Assembly (NCBI GenBank): GCA_006738865.1
Contig: AP019701.1
Coordinates: 549,001-613,000, forward strand
Length of the DNA stretch: 64,000 nt
Direction of reading: 5' to 3'
From: Allostella sp. ATCC 35155
GTDB lineage: Bacteria; Pseudomonadota; Alphaproteobacteria; ATCC43930; Allostellaceae
The notes under the pieces are model-generated. The model saw only the letters and a program-made list of their open reading frames with translations. It had not been told where the DNA came from and made no database searches. Both the position numbers and the translations under genes were made by a program. Shown one piece after another: positions 17,510 through 25,011 of the stretch. Numbering within the stretch: the stretch's first letter is position 1; each line of letters starts with the position of its first letter.

Positions 17510-18672
17510 CACTGGATCCCGTGGACCGCCATCACCCGCCGCATCCGGTCGGCCGCGAGATCGGGGTCGCGCAGCAGCCCGGCCTTGTCGGCGAGGCGGA
17601 AGAGTTCGGCCAGATGGGTGATGGAGCGTGCGCTCTGCTGCCCGCCGACCATGGTGAAATGGTCCTGCAGGCCGTTGAGGTAGGCCATGAAGACGACGCC
17701 CGTCTTGTAGAAGCGGGTCGGCGCCTTGAAGATGTGGCGCGACAGCGGCACGGTCGGCGCCAGGATGTCGTGGAAGTCCTGCCTGCGGTCGTTGGCGAGC
17801 GCGGCGAGCGCCGCCGAGGCGGCCGGTGCGATGGCGTCGAAGATGCCGAGCAGCGCGTCGGAATAGCCCGCCTCGTCGCCGTCGATCAGTTCCGCATAGT
17901 TGAAGTCGTCGCCCGTATACATGCGCACGCCGTCCGGCAGGCGGCGGCGCATCGCGATCTCCTTGTCCTTGTCGAGCAGCGAGATCTTGATGCCGTCGAC
18001 CTTGGCCGCGTTCTCCTGCAGCATCGCGAGGCAGACTTCCATGCCCTGCCAATGGTCGGCATGGCCCCAGTAGCCGGCGAGCGCGGGGTCGAACATCTCG
18101 CCCAGCCAGTGGATGATGACCGGCTCCTTGGTCTGGCGCAGCACCCGGCCATAGACCTTGAGGTAGTCGTCGGGCGAGCGGGCGGCGGCGGCCAGCGCCC
18201 GGCTCGCCATCAGGATGATGCGGCCGCCGGCGGCCTCGACCTGGCCGACCTGTTCCTCGTAGGCGGCGATGACGTCGTCGACCGTGACCGACGGGCCGGC
18301 GGCGAGGTGGTCGGTGCCGGCGCCGCAGAACATCACGGCGCCCTGCCTTCCCGACTGGGCCGCGACCGAGCGCCGGATCAGCTCCAGCGAGGTCTTCCAG
18401 TCGAGGCCCATGCCGCGCTGGGCGGTGTCCATGGCTTCCGCGACGCCGAGGCCGAGATCCCACAGGCGCGAGCGGAAGGCGATCGTGCGGTCCCAGTCGA
18501 TCGCGGTCTCGATCCAGGGATCGTGCTCGGCGCGGGGATCGGCGACGACGTGGGCGGCGGCGAGCGCCACCCGGTTGAACGGCACGTTGGTGCGGTCGGG
18601 GAACTGGCGCGGCGCCCCGGTGGTGTAGCGGGCGATGGCGCCGCCGGCGGTCGGCAGGTCGAGGGTCGGCAT
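17509..18672 (-). CDS. DUF993 protein, dihydrodipicolinate synthase-like
   Basis: The 387-residue product belongs to the DUF993 family, often labelled dihydrodipicolinate synthase family. It is predicted to be a TIM-barrel aldolase; VFHDIL-like and VDGIKISLLDKDKE segments resemble the region of the Schiff-base lysine in that superfamily (candidate Lys in GIKIS). No member has a firmly proven reaction known to me. The start ATG has a strong AGGAGG site 9 bases upstream, 26 bases after the Gfo/Idh/MocA stop. Its regular neighbours, a Gfo/Idh/MocA dehydrogenase and a TIM-barrel isomerase, suggest a retro-aldol step after oxidation of a sugar-like compound. Confidence 0.8.
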   Translation of the reverse strand: MPTLDLPTAGGAIARYTTGAPRQFPDRTNVPFNRVALAAAHVVADPRAEHDPWIETAIDWDRTIAFRSRLWDLGLGVAEAMDTAQRGMGLDWKTSLELIRRSVAAQSGRQGAVMFCGAGTDHLAAGPSVTVDDVIAAYEEQVGQVEAAGGRIILMASRALAAAARSPDDYLKVYGRVLRQTKEPVIIHWLGEMFDPALAGYWGHADHWQGMEVCLAMLQENAAKVDGIKISLLDKDKEIAMRRRLPDGVRMYTGDDFNYAELIDGDEAGYSDALLGIFDAIAPAASAALAALANDRRQDFHDILAPTVPLSRHIFKAPTRFYKTGVVFMAYLNGLQDHFTMVGGQQSARSITHLAELFRLADKAGLLRDPDLAADRMRRVMAVHGIQ

Positions 18673-18698
18673 GCGGGAACCTCCTCTCTCGTCCGGGC

Positions 18699-19844
18699 TC
18701 AGAGGGCCGGGATATCGATCCAGCGCCGCTCGCGCCAGCTCTGCAGGCCGAGCATGGCGAGCTGGACGCCCTTGGCGCCCGCCTTCAGGTTCCAGGGGAA
18801 GGGTCCGCCGTCGAAGAGGTGGCGGATGAAGAGTTCCCACTCGACCTTGAAGGCGTTGTCGTAGACCTGATTCTCCGGCACTTCCTGCCAGGTCTCGAAG
18901 AACTGGATGGCCTGCGGCACGTCCGGGTTCCAGACGGGCTTGGGCGTGTTCACCCGCGACTGGGTGAAGCAGCGCGTCAGGCCGGCGACCGCCGACCCCA
19001 GCGTGCCGTCGACATGGAAGGTGACGAGGTCGTCGCGGCGCACCCGCGTCGCCCAGGAGCTGTTGACCTGCACGACGACGCCGTCGCCGGCCTGGAAGGT
19101 GGCATAGGCCGCGTCGTCCACGTCGCAGTCGTAGGGCTGGCCGTTCTCGTCCCAGCGCTGCGGGATGTGGGTGGCGCCGAGGCAGGAGACGCTCTTCACC
19201 TCGCCGAAGAGGTTGTCGACGACGTAGCGCCAGTGGCACAGCATGTCGAGGATGATGCCGCCGCCGTCGGCCGCGCGGTAGTTCCAGGACGGGCGCTGCG
19301 CCGGCTGCCAGTCGCCCTCGAACACCCAGTAGCCGAACTCGCCGCGGACCGAGAGGATGCGGCCGAAGAAGCCGCTGTCGATCAGCATCTTCAGCTTGCG
19401 CAGGCCGGGCAGCCACAGCTTGTCCTGGACGACGCCGTGCCGCACCCCGGCCGCCTCGGCCCGGGCATGGAGGTCGAGCGCGTCCTCCAGATTGTCGGCG
19501 GTCGGCTTCTCGCAATAGATGTCCTTGCCGGCCGCGATCGCCTTGCGGATCACCTCGGCGCGCATGTTGGTCGAGGCGGCGTCGAAGAATAGGGTGTCGT
19601 CCTTGTTGGCGATGGCGGCGTCGAGGTCGGTCGTCCAGCGCTCGACGCCGTGCGCCTTGGCCAGCGCCTCGACCTTGGCGGCGTTGCGGCCGACCAGGAT
19701 GGGATCGGGCATGACGCGCGTGCCGTCGGCCAGCGCGACGCCGCCCTGCTGGCGGATCGCCAGCACCGAGCGCACCAGGTGCTGGTTGGTGCCCATGCGT
19801 CCGGTGACGCCGTTCATGATGATGCCGAGGCGCTTGGTCGCCAT
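18699..19844 (-). CDS. Gfo/Idh/MocA family oxidoreductase
   Basis: The 381-residue enzyme begins with an NAD(P)-binding Rossmann fold (LGIIMNGVTGRMGTN, residues 6-20) and has the family's EKPTADN motif, whose Lys is catalytic, followed by a C-terminal beta-sheet domain that binds the sugar. Members oxidise or reduce a hydroxyl of sugars, inositols or amino-polyols. VVNSSWATR-like residues in the C-terminal part are typical of the domain. It starts 4 bases after the ATPase gene's stop. Together with the DUF993 protein and the isomerase it forms a three-enzyme module. Confidence 0.88.
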   Translation of the reverse strand: MATKRLGIIMNGVTGRMGTNQHLVRSVLAIRQQGGVALADGTRVMPDPILVGRNAAKVEALAKAHGVERWTTDLDAAIANKDDTLFFDAASTNMRAEVIRKAIAAGKDIYCEKPTADNLEDALDLHARAEAAGVRHGVVQDKLWLPGLRKLKMLIDSGFFGRILSVRGEFGYWVFEGDWQPAQRPSWNYRAADGGGIILDMLCHWRYVVDNLFGEVKSVSCLGATHIPQRWDENGQPYDCDVDDAAYATFQAGDGVVVQVNSSWATRVRRDDLVTFHVDGTLGSAVAGLTRCFTQSRVNTPKPVWNPDVPQAIQFFETWQEVPENQVYDNAFKVEWELFIRHLFDGGPFPWNLKAGAKGVQLAMLGLQSWRERRWIDIPAL

Positions 19845-19848
19845 CTCG

Positions 19849-20613
19849 CTACTCCATGCCGAGGAGATGATAGAGCCGGCGCGAATACTCGCCGAAGGCC
19901 GGGCTGGTCTTCATGTCGAGCGTGCGCGGGTGGGGAAGATCGATGCGGATATGGTCGGCCATGCGGGCCGGCCCGGCCGTGAGCACGATCGTCTGGGTGC
20001 CGAGGAAGACCGCCTCGGCGATGCCGTGCGTGACGAAGAGGATGGTCTTGCCGCTCTCGCGCCAGATGCGCAGCAGCTCGATGTTCATCTTCTCGCGCGT
20101 CAGCGCGTCGAGCGCGCCGAACGGCTCGTCCATCAGGATGAGCTTGGGGTCGTGGATCAGCGAGCGTGCGATGGCCGCGCGCTGCTGCATGCCGCCCGAC
20201 AGCTCGTAGGGGTACTTGTCCTCGAACCCGGCCAGCCCGACCATCGCCAGCAGGTCGCGGGCGCGGGCGCGGGCGGCCTGCCGCGGCAGGCCCAGGATCT
20301 CGGCCGGCAGCAGCACGTTGTCGATGATCCGCCGCCATTTCAGCAGCAGCGCCTGCTGGAAGACCATGCCGATGTCGCGGCCGGGGTCGAAGGGCTGGCC
20401 GGCATTGCCGATGCGGACCTCGCCGGCCTCGTGCGGGTGCAGGCCGGCGAGGATCTTGAGGATCGTCGACTTGCCGCAGCCGGACGGGCCGACCATGGTC
20501 ACCAACTCGCCCTGCTCGACGTCGAAGGTGACCTCCGACACGGCGAGGAACTCCTTGCCCCGCGTGCGATAGACCTTGCGCACGCCGGCAAGGCGGATGA
20601 AGGGCTCGCCCAT
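19849..20613 (-). CDS. ABC transporter ATP-binding protein (SsuB/TauB/NrtD type)
   Basis: The 254-residue ATPase carries Walker A GPSGCGKST, signature LSGGMQQRAAIAR and Walker B LILMDEPFGALD, and ends with the HGIAEAVFLG H-loop; the FGALD wording is typical of the nitrate/sulfonate/taurine importer group. The ATG at 20613 is used here; a GTG at 20622 would overlap the permease stop as GTGA and is an equally good choice because neither has a clear ribosome binding site. Its permease partner is directly upstream, while the matching type of binding protein lies 4.4 kb away at 25.0 kb. Confidence 0.9.
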   Translation of the reverse strand: MGEPFIRLAGVRKVYRTRGKEFLAVSEVTFDVEQGELVTMVGPSGCGKSTILKILAGLHPHEAGEVRIGNAGQPFDPGRDIGMVFQQALLLKWRRIIDNVLLPAEILGLPRQAARARARDLLAMVGLAGFEDKYPYELSGGMQQRAAIARSLIHDPKLILMDEPFGALDALTREKMNIELLRIWRESGKTILFVTHGIAEAVFLGTQTIVLTAGPARMADHIRIDLPHPRTLDMKTSPAFGEYSRRLYHLLGME

Positions 20614-20618
20614 GGCCG

Positions 20619-21380
20619 TCACGTGACCCGCGCGTCGCGCACGACGAAGATGCGTTCGAGCACCACCACCAGGCCGTAGAGCAGGACGCCGAGCAGGCTG
20701 ATGAGGGCGACGGCCATGAACATGGCGGCCGTGTCGAGCGTCACCTGCACCTGCAGCATGAGGTAGCCGAGCCCGCTGTCGGAGCCGAGGAACTCGCCGA
20801 CGATGGCACCGGCGACGGCCAGGATCGCCGCCACCTTCATGCCGGAGAAGATGTAGGGCAGCGCGCCCGGCAGCTGGATCTTGACGAAGATCTGCCAGCG
20901 CGAGCCGCGCAGCGAGCGCACGAGGTCGAGCAGGTCCGGCTCGACCTCGCGCAGGCCGCGCGCGGTCGTCAGCACGATCGGGAAGAAGGCGATCGAGAAG
21001 GCGATCAGCGCGTTCGGCACCACGCCGTAGCTGAACCAGACGATGAAGAGCGGGCCCAGCGCCACCTTGGGGATCATGTTGAAGGTGATGAGGACGGGCA
21101 TGACGGCGGCTTCCAGCAGCCGCGACCAGGTGAAGACCAGGGCCGCCGCTACGCCCAGCACCACCGCCAGCGCATAGCCGCCATAGATCTCGATCGCGGT
21201 GACGCGGATGTTCGACCACCACGGATAGTCGCCCGCGACGAGCGCCTGCAGCGTGTCCCACGGCGTCGGCATGACGTACGTGGGCACCTCGCCCCAGACG
21301 ACGAAGAAGTGCCATGCCGCGATCACCAGGACATGCGCCAGGATCGCCAGGCCGATGCGCCACGCGCCGCCGCCGCTCAT
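20619..21380 (-). CDS. ABC transporter permease (SsuC/TauC type)
   Basis: The 253-residue inner-membrane protein has six membrane segments and the binding-protein-dependent transport loop (EFLGSDSGLGYLMLQ) that docks on the ATPase. It matches permeases of the nitrate/sulfonate/taurine/thiamine-precursor group, which work as homodimers, explaining why only one permease gene is present. It lies 48 bases after the PhyH gene and overlaps or abuts the ATPase gene. Substrate unknown. Confidence 0.9.
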   Translation of the reverse strand: MSGGGAWRIGLAILAHVLVIAAWHFFVVWGEVPTYVMPTPWDTLQALVAGDYPWWSNIRVTAIEIYGGYALAVVLGVAAALVFTWSRLLEAAVMPVLITFNMIPKVALGPLFIVWFSYGVVPNALIAFSIAFFPIVLTTARGLREVEPDLLDLVRSLRGSRWQIFVKIQLPGALPYIFSGMKVAAILAVAGAIVGEFLGSDSGLGYLMLQVQVTLDTAAMFMAVALISLLGVLLYGLVVVLERIFVVRDARVT

Positions 21381-21428
21381 ATGCCTCCCGTTCCCCGTTC
21401 CCCGTCCCGTTGTCCCCGCACGGGGGTT

Positions 21429-22172
21429 TCAGCTCACCCGCACGATCGCCGCCTCGTCGTAGGGCAGGGCGGGGTGGGTGAACGCGTTGCCGGCGCCAAC
21501 ATAGTGGAAGGCGACGGCGCGGCGCCACCGGGTCGAGCGGTTGGTCCCCGACTGGTGCAGGGTGCCGCCATGGTGGAAGGAGACGCCGCCCTTGGGCACG
21601 GGCGCCGGCGTCATCTCGACGGTGGCGGCGATGTCCGGCGGCACCTGCAGGTTGAAGGGCTCGTTGGCGGGCGCCATGTGCGGCAGCAGCGGCCGGCGAT
21701 GGCTGCCGTGTCCGAAATGCAGGCAGCCATTGTCGACGGTGGCGGTGTCGAGCGCGATCCAGGCGGTGACCAGCCCCTCGGGATCGGCGGGGCCGAAGTA
21801 GAAATTGTCCTGGTGCATCGGCTTCGGCCCGCCGCCCTCGGGCGGCTTGAAGAAGATCTGGCTGAAATAGACCGCGACGCCCGGCCCGATCAGCTCCTCG
21901 ACGAGGCCGACCAGCCGCGGGTCCGCCGCCAGCTGGCCGAAGGCGGCCCGCGCGAAGTGCGGGTTGTCGAGCTTGCGCAGCACGGTGCGCGCCTTGACCC
22001 CGCCATCGACGTACCAGCGCCGCTGGTCCGGCGCGAGGTCGGCCAGGAAGCTCTCCCCCCACGCCTCGGCGTCGGCGATCGCGGCATCCATCTCGTCGGG
22101 CCGGAACACGGCCGGCACGGTCAGGTGCCCGGCGGCGGCGTAGAAGCGCCGCTCGACGTCGGACAAGGCCAT
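21429..22172 (-). CDS. Phytanoyl-CoA dioxygenase (PhyH) family oxygenase
   Basis: The 247-residue enzyme is an Fe(II)/2-oxoglutarate-dependent oxygenase. The metal triad is visible: His120 and Asp122 in KPMHQDNFYF and His206 in GGTLHQSGTNRS, and Arg217 or Arg218 (RWRRAV) is placed to bind 2-oxoglutarate. PhyH relatives hydroxylate varied small molecules or release amines, sulfite or phosphonate fragments from them. It is the first gene of the catabolic operon, 134 bases from the divergent serine hydrolase, with a 16-bp inverted repeat just upstream. First position beside an importer suggests that it makes the first attack on the imported compound. Confidence 0.87.
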   Translation of the reverse strand: MALSDVERRFYAAAGHLTVPAVFRPDEMDAAIADAEAWGESFLADLAPDQRRWYVDGGVKARTVLRKLDNPHFARAAFGQLAADPRLVGLVEELIGPGVAVYFSQIFFKPPEGGGPKPMHQDNFYFGPADPEGLVTAWIALDTATVDNGCLHFGHGSHRRPLLPHMAPANEPFNLQVPPDIAATVEMTPAPVPKGGVSFHHGGTLHQSGTNRSTRWRRAVAFHYVGAGNAFTHPALPYDEAAIVRVS

Positions 22173-22189
22173 GTGTCTCCTCCCCAGGA

Positions 22190-22205
22190 GTAACCGGTTG
22201 GTTAC
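22190..22205. promoter_or_regulatory. Inverted repeat, operator copy 1 (proposed TetR site)
   Basis: GTAACC-GGTT-GGTTAC lies 18 bases upstream of the PhyH start, in the gap shared with the divergent serine hydrolase gene. The same 16 bases occur, reverse complemented, at 24919-24934 next to the tetR gene. Perfect identity of two sites, each in a divergent promoter region of the same locus, marks them as an operator for the local regulator. Confidence 0.75.
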
Positions 22206-22306
22206 TTAAGCGGGAGCGACCGCCGCTTGTCAACGGCAGCGCGGCCTTCCAACCGATCCCGTGCCCGGTTAGCCTCGCAGGCCCCGCATCATCCCGAGAC
22301 TCTCCC

Positions 22307-23899
22307 ATGCCCTCCGCCGCCATTCTCGCCCTCGAAGGGCGCGTCGATCGTCTCGTCCAGGCCTGGAGCGGGCCGGATTCGCCCGGGTGCGCCATCGGCG
22401 TCGTTCGCGGCGGCGAGGTGCTGCTGCGCCGCGGCTACGGCATGGCCAGCATCGAGCATGGCGTCGCGATCGAACCGGGCACCGCGTTCCGCATCGCCTC
22501 GGTGACCAAGCAGTTCACGACCGGCGCGGCCCTCGCGCTGGCGCTGGAGGGTCGGCTCGACATCGACGACCCGGTGCAGGCGCACCTGCCCTGGCTGCCC
22601 GACTACGGCACCCCGGTCACGCTGCGCCACCTGATGCACAATGTCAGCGGCCTGCGCGATTATCTGGAGCTGACGCGCTGGGGCGGCATGGCGCTCGACC
22701 GGCCGGCCTCGGAGGCGGACCTGACGGCGGCGATCGCGCGCGCCGGCGGCCTCAACTTCCCGCCCGGCAGCCGCTTCCTCTACAGCAACACCAACTTCCT
22801 GCTGCTCGGCCAGATCGTCGAGAAGATCGAGGGCGAGCCGCTGGAGGCGGTGCTCGACCGCCGCTTCTTCCAGCCCGTCGGGATGACCCGCACCCGCCTC
22901 GTGCGCGACCCCTCGACGGTGGTGCCGCGGCTCGCGACGCCCTATCTGCGCCAGCCGGACGGCTCGGTGATCCGCGCCTGGCAGGCCTATCCGACGGTCG
23001 GCGAGGGCGGCCTCGTCTCCTCGCTCGACGATCTGTTGCGCTGGGCCCGGCACTATGACCGGCCGCTCGCCGGCATGGCGCATCTCGTCCAGGCGATGCA
23101 GCAGGAACTGCCGCTGACCGGCGGCGGGTGGCAGCCCTATGCCCGCGGCCTCGAGGTCGGGACATGGCGCGGCGCCCGCACGGTCGGCCATGGCGGCCTC
23201 TGGCCCGGCTACCGGACGGAATTCCTGCGCGTGCCCGAACGCGATCTCGCGGTCGTGGTGATCGCCAATGTCGACGCCATCGACCCCCATCGCCTCGCCC
23301 GGGCGGTCGCCGCTGCGGCGCTGGCGGAGGAGGGACTGCCGCCCGAGCCCCCGCTGCCGCCGGGGCTGGACCGGCTGGCCGGCCGCTGGCTCGATGCCGA
23401 GGGCCTCTGCGTCTACGAACTCACCCCCTCCGCTGCCGGCCTCACGGGCCGCTCCAACGGCGTCGGCTATTCCTTCCAGCCGGCGGGCGGCGGCTGGATG
23501 CGCGCCTATCGCGGCGCCTTCGAGCTCGCGGTCCGGGCCGACGGCGACGGCGTCCTCGCCGACACCGGCGCCGGCCGCGTCGTCCGGCTGGAGCGGGTGG
23601 CGGAGACTGCCCTGCCGTCCGGATTGCCGGGACGCTACCTCGCCGACGAGCTGGCGACGGAATGGACGGTGGCCGCGGATGGCGCCGGCCTCGCCGTCCG
23701 CTGCCGCGGCCCGCTGGCGGCGGCCGGGCCCTGGCCGGTGACGGCGGTCGGCCCCGACATCGTCGAGATCGCGATGCCGAACCGCTGGATGAGCTCGACC
23801 GTGATCGCAGCGGTCGAACGCGATGCCGGCGGCCACGTCGCGGGGCTGCGCGCATCCAGCCCGCGCATCCGCGAGCTGCGGTTCCGCCGCGTGCCGTGA
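22307..23899 (+). CDS. Serine hydrolase, class C beta-lactamase family
   Basis: The 530-residue protein has the penicillin-binding fold: Ser65-x-x-Lys68 in IASVTKQF, Tyr159-Ser-Asn161 in FLYSNTNF, and an HGG triad equivalent in VGHGGLWPGYRTE. An extra C-terminal portion of about 170 residues, after the catalytic domain, looks like a beta-barrel lipocalin-like extension seen in D-aminopeptidase and esterase relatives. No signal peptide is apparent, which argues against a cell-wall or antibiotic-resistance role and for a cytoplasmic amidase or esterase. It is divergent from PhyH and its last bases overlap the decayed metallo-hydrolase gene (GTGA). Confidence 0.87.
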   Translation: MPSAAILALEGRVDRLVQAWSGPDSPGCAIGVVRGGEVLLRRGYGMASIEHGVAIEPGTAFRIASVTKQFTTGAALALALEGRLDIDDPVQAHLPWLPDYGTPVTLRHLMHNVSGLRDYLELTRWGGMALDRPASEADLTAAIARAGGLNFPPGSRFLYSNTNFLLLGQIVEKIEGEPLEAVLDRRFFQPVGMTRTRLVRDPSTVVPRLATPYLRQPDGSVIRAWQAYPTVGEGGLVSSLDDLLRWARHYDRPLAGMAHLVQAMQQELPLTGGGWQPYARGLEVGTWRGARTVGHGGLWPGYRTEFLRVPERDLAVVVIANVDAIDPHRLARAVAAAALAEEGLPPEPPLPPGLDRLAGRWLDAEGLCVYELTPSAAGLTGRSNGVGYSFQPAGGGWMRAYRGAFELAVRADGDGVLADTGAGRVVRLERVAETALPSGLPGRYLADELATEWTVAADGAGLAVRCRGPLAAAGPWPVTAVGPDIVEIAMPNRWMSSTVIAAVERDAGGHVAGLRASSPRIRELRFRRVP

Positions 23900-24231
23900 C
23901 CGTCCGCTTCCGTTTCCTCGGCAGCGGCGATGCGTTCGGCAGCGGCGGCCGGTTCCAGACCTGCTTCCACCTGGCCGGCCCGTCGGGGGCGGTGCTGATC
24001 GATTGCGGCGCCTCCTCGATGATCGCGATCCGCCGCTTCGGTGTCGACCCGAACGCGGTCGACGCGGTGCTGATCACCCATCTCCACGGCGACCATTTCG
24101 CCGGGCTGCCCTTCTTCCTGCTCGACGCCCAGCTCACGAGCCGGCGGACGCGGCCGCTCGCCATCGCCGGACCGCCGAACTCGCCGAGGACGGGCTGGAA
24201 CTCGTGCTCTGAGCTTTACGGCGCGAGGTAG
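23896..24231 (+). pseudogene. Metallo-beta-lactamase-fold hydrolase with internal deletion
   Basis: The frame opens at a GTG overlapping the serine hydrolase stop and encodes a normal N-terminal half of an RNase Z-like MBL-fold hydrolase: FRFLGSGDAFGSGGRFQTCF, LIDCGAS and the metal motif THLHGDHFAG (His62, His64, Asp66, His67). After PLAIAGPP near residue 94 family similarity stops and the frame ends at 111 residues, against about 250 expected. In another frame the next bases read RTAELAEDGLELVL and a stop at 24212, which looks like the genuine C terminus of such a protein. So the middle appears deleted with a frame change. It lacks the later His and Asp metal ligands and should be inactive. 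Confidence 0.7.
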
Positions 24232-24902
24232 CGCAGGATCAGGTCGACATGCAGCGCCGACCGGCGCTCCGTCGTCTCCGGCCGGGCGAGGTCGCGGCCG
24301 AACACCACCGACAGCGTGTGGATGTTCGAGAAGTAGAAGTAACCGAGCGCGGCGATGGTGATGTAGAGGTCGAGCGGATCGACGCCCGGCCGGAAGGTGC
24401 CGTCGGCCTCGCCGCGCGCCAGCAGCCGCCCGATCGTGTCGATGACCGGCAGGTTGACCGCGCGAACCTTGGCCGACTTTGCGAGGTGGCGGGCGCGGTG
24501 CAGGTTCTCGTTGGCCAGCAGGTGGATGAAGCCGGGATTGTCGCGGCAGAAGGCGAAATTGTAGGCGACGAGGCGGGCGATGCCCTCGGCCGGCGCCACG
24601 TCTTCCACGGCCAGCGCGCGCTCATGGCCGCGGATGCGGTCGTAGGCCAGCTCCAGCACGGCGAGGTAGAGCCCGGCCTTGCTGCCGAAATAGTGATAGA
24701 TCATCCGCTTGTTGGCGCCGGCGCGGAGCGCGATGGCGTCGACCCGTGCCCCGCCCAGGCCCTTGGCCGAGAACTCGGTCCAGGCCGCCTCGAGCAGGCG
24801 CTGGCGCGTCTCCTCCGGCTGGCGGGAACGCTGCCGCTGGCGGGATGCGTCATGCTCCGGGGGCCGGAGCGGCTCGGGGGTTCGATTGACAGGGGCCGAC
24901 AC
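24216..24902 (-). CDS. TetR/AcrR family transcriptional regulator
   Basis: The 228-residue protein has a TetR N-terminal domain: TRQRLLEAAWTEFSAKGLGG, then the helix-turn-helix VDAIALRAGANKRMIYHYFG with the usual YHYFGSKAGLY recognition end. The rest is a helical ligand-binding domain of the common TetR C-terminal type (ending LHVDLILRYLAP). The GTG at 24902 is used because an upstream TTG would place the operator inside the gene; neither has a clear ribosome binding site. The 16-bp inverted repeat at 24919-24934 lies just upstream and between this gene and the divergent binding-protein gene, the classical place for an autoregulatory TetR operator. Confidence 0.88.
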   Translation of the reverse strand: MSAPVNRTPEPLRPPEHDASRQRQRSRQPEETRQRLLEAAWTEFSAKGLGGARVDAIALRAGANKRMIYHYFGSKAGLYLAVLELAYDRIRGHERALAVEDVAPAEGIARLVAYNFAFCRDNPGFIHLLANENLHRARHLAKSAKVRAVNLPVIDTIGRLLARGEADGTFRPGVDPLDLYITIAALGYFYFSNIHTLSVVFGRDLARPETTERRSALHVDLILRYLAP

Positions 24903-24918
24903 GGGCGAATACCGTTGG

Positions 24919-24934
24919 GTAACCAACCGGTTAC
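24919..24934. promoter_or_regulatory. Inverted repeat, operator copy 2 (proposed TetR site)
   Basis: GTAACC-AACC-GGTTAC is the exact reverse complement of the site at 22190-22205. It lies in the divergent gap between tetR and the ABC binding-protein gene, so one bound dimer could control both, while the second copy controls the permease operon and the serine hydrolase. Confidence 0.75.
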
Positions 24935-25011
24935 AGCGATACCGGAAACCCGCCGTCTTGGCGAGAGCGGGGCGGCGAAGTCAGCCACGATCGGGAAGGG
25001 GAGGTTCGACG

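Noticed and set aside
22307-23899. Antibiotic-resistance beta-lactamase call for the serine hydrolase, and aminoglycoside-resistance call for 43476-44522
   Set aside because: The first lacks a signal peptide and has an esterase/aminopeptidase-like C-terminal extension; the second is only a general APH-family kinase in a housekeeping context.
24341-24352. GTAACC half-site inside the tetR gene
   Set aside because: Only one half of the inverted repeat is present and it lies in coding sequence; not counted as an operator.
24709-25011. Upstream extension of the binding-protein reading frame across the tetR promoter and coding region
   Set aside because: The signal peptide begins at the ATG at 25012 with a good ribosome binding site; the extension is antisense to tetR and crosses the operator.
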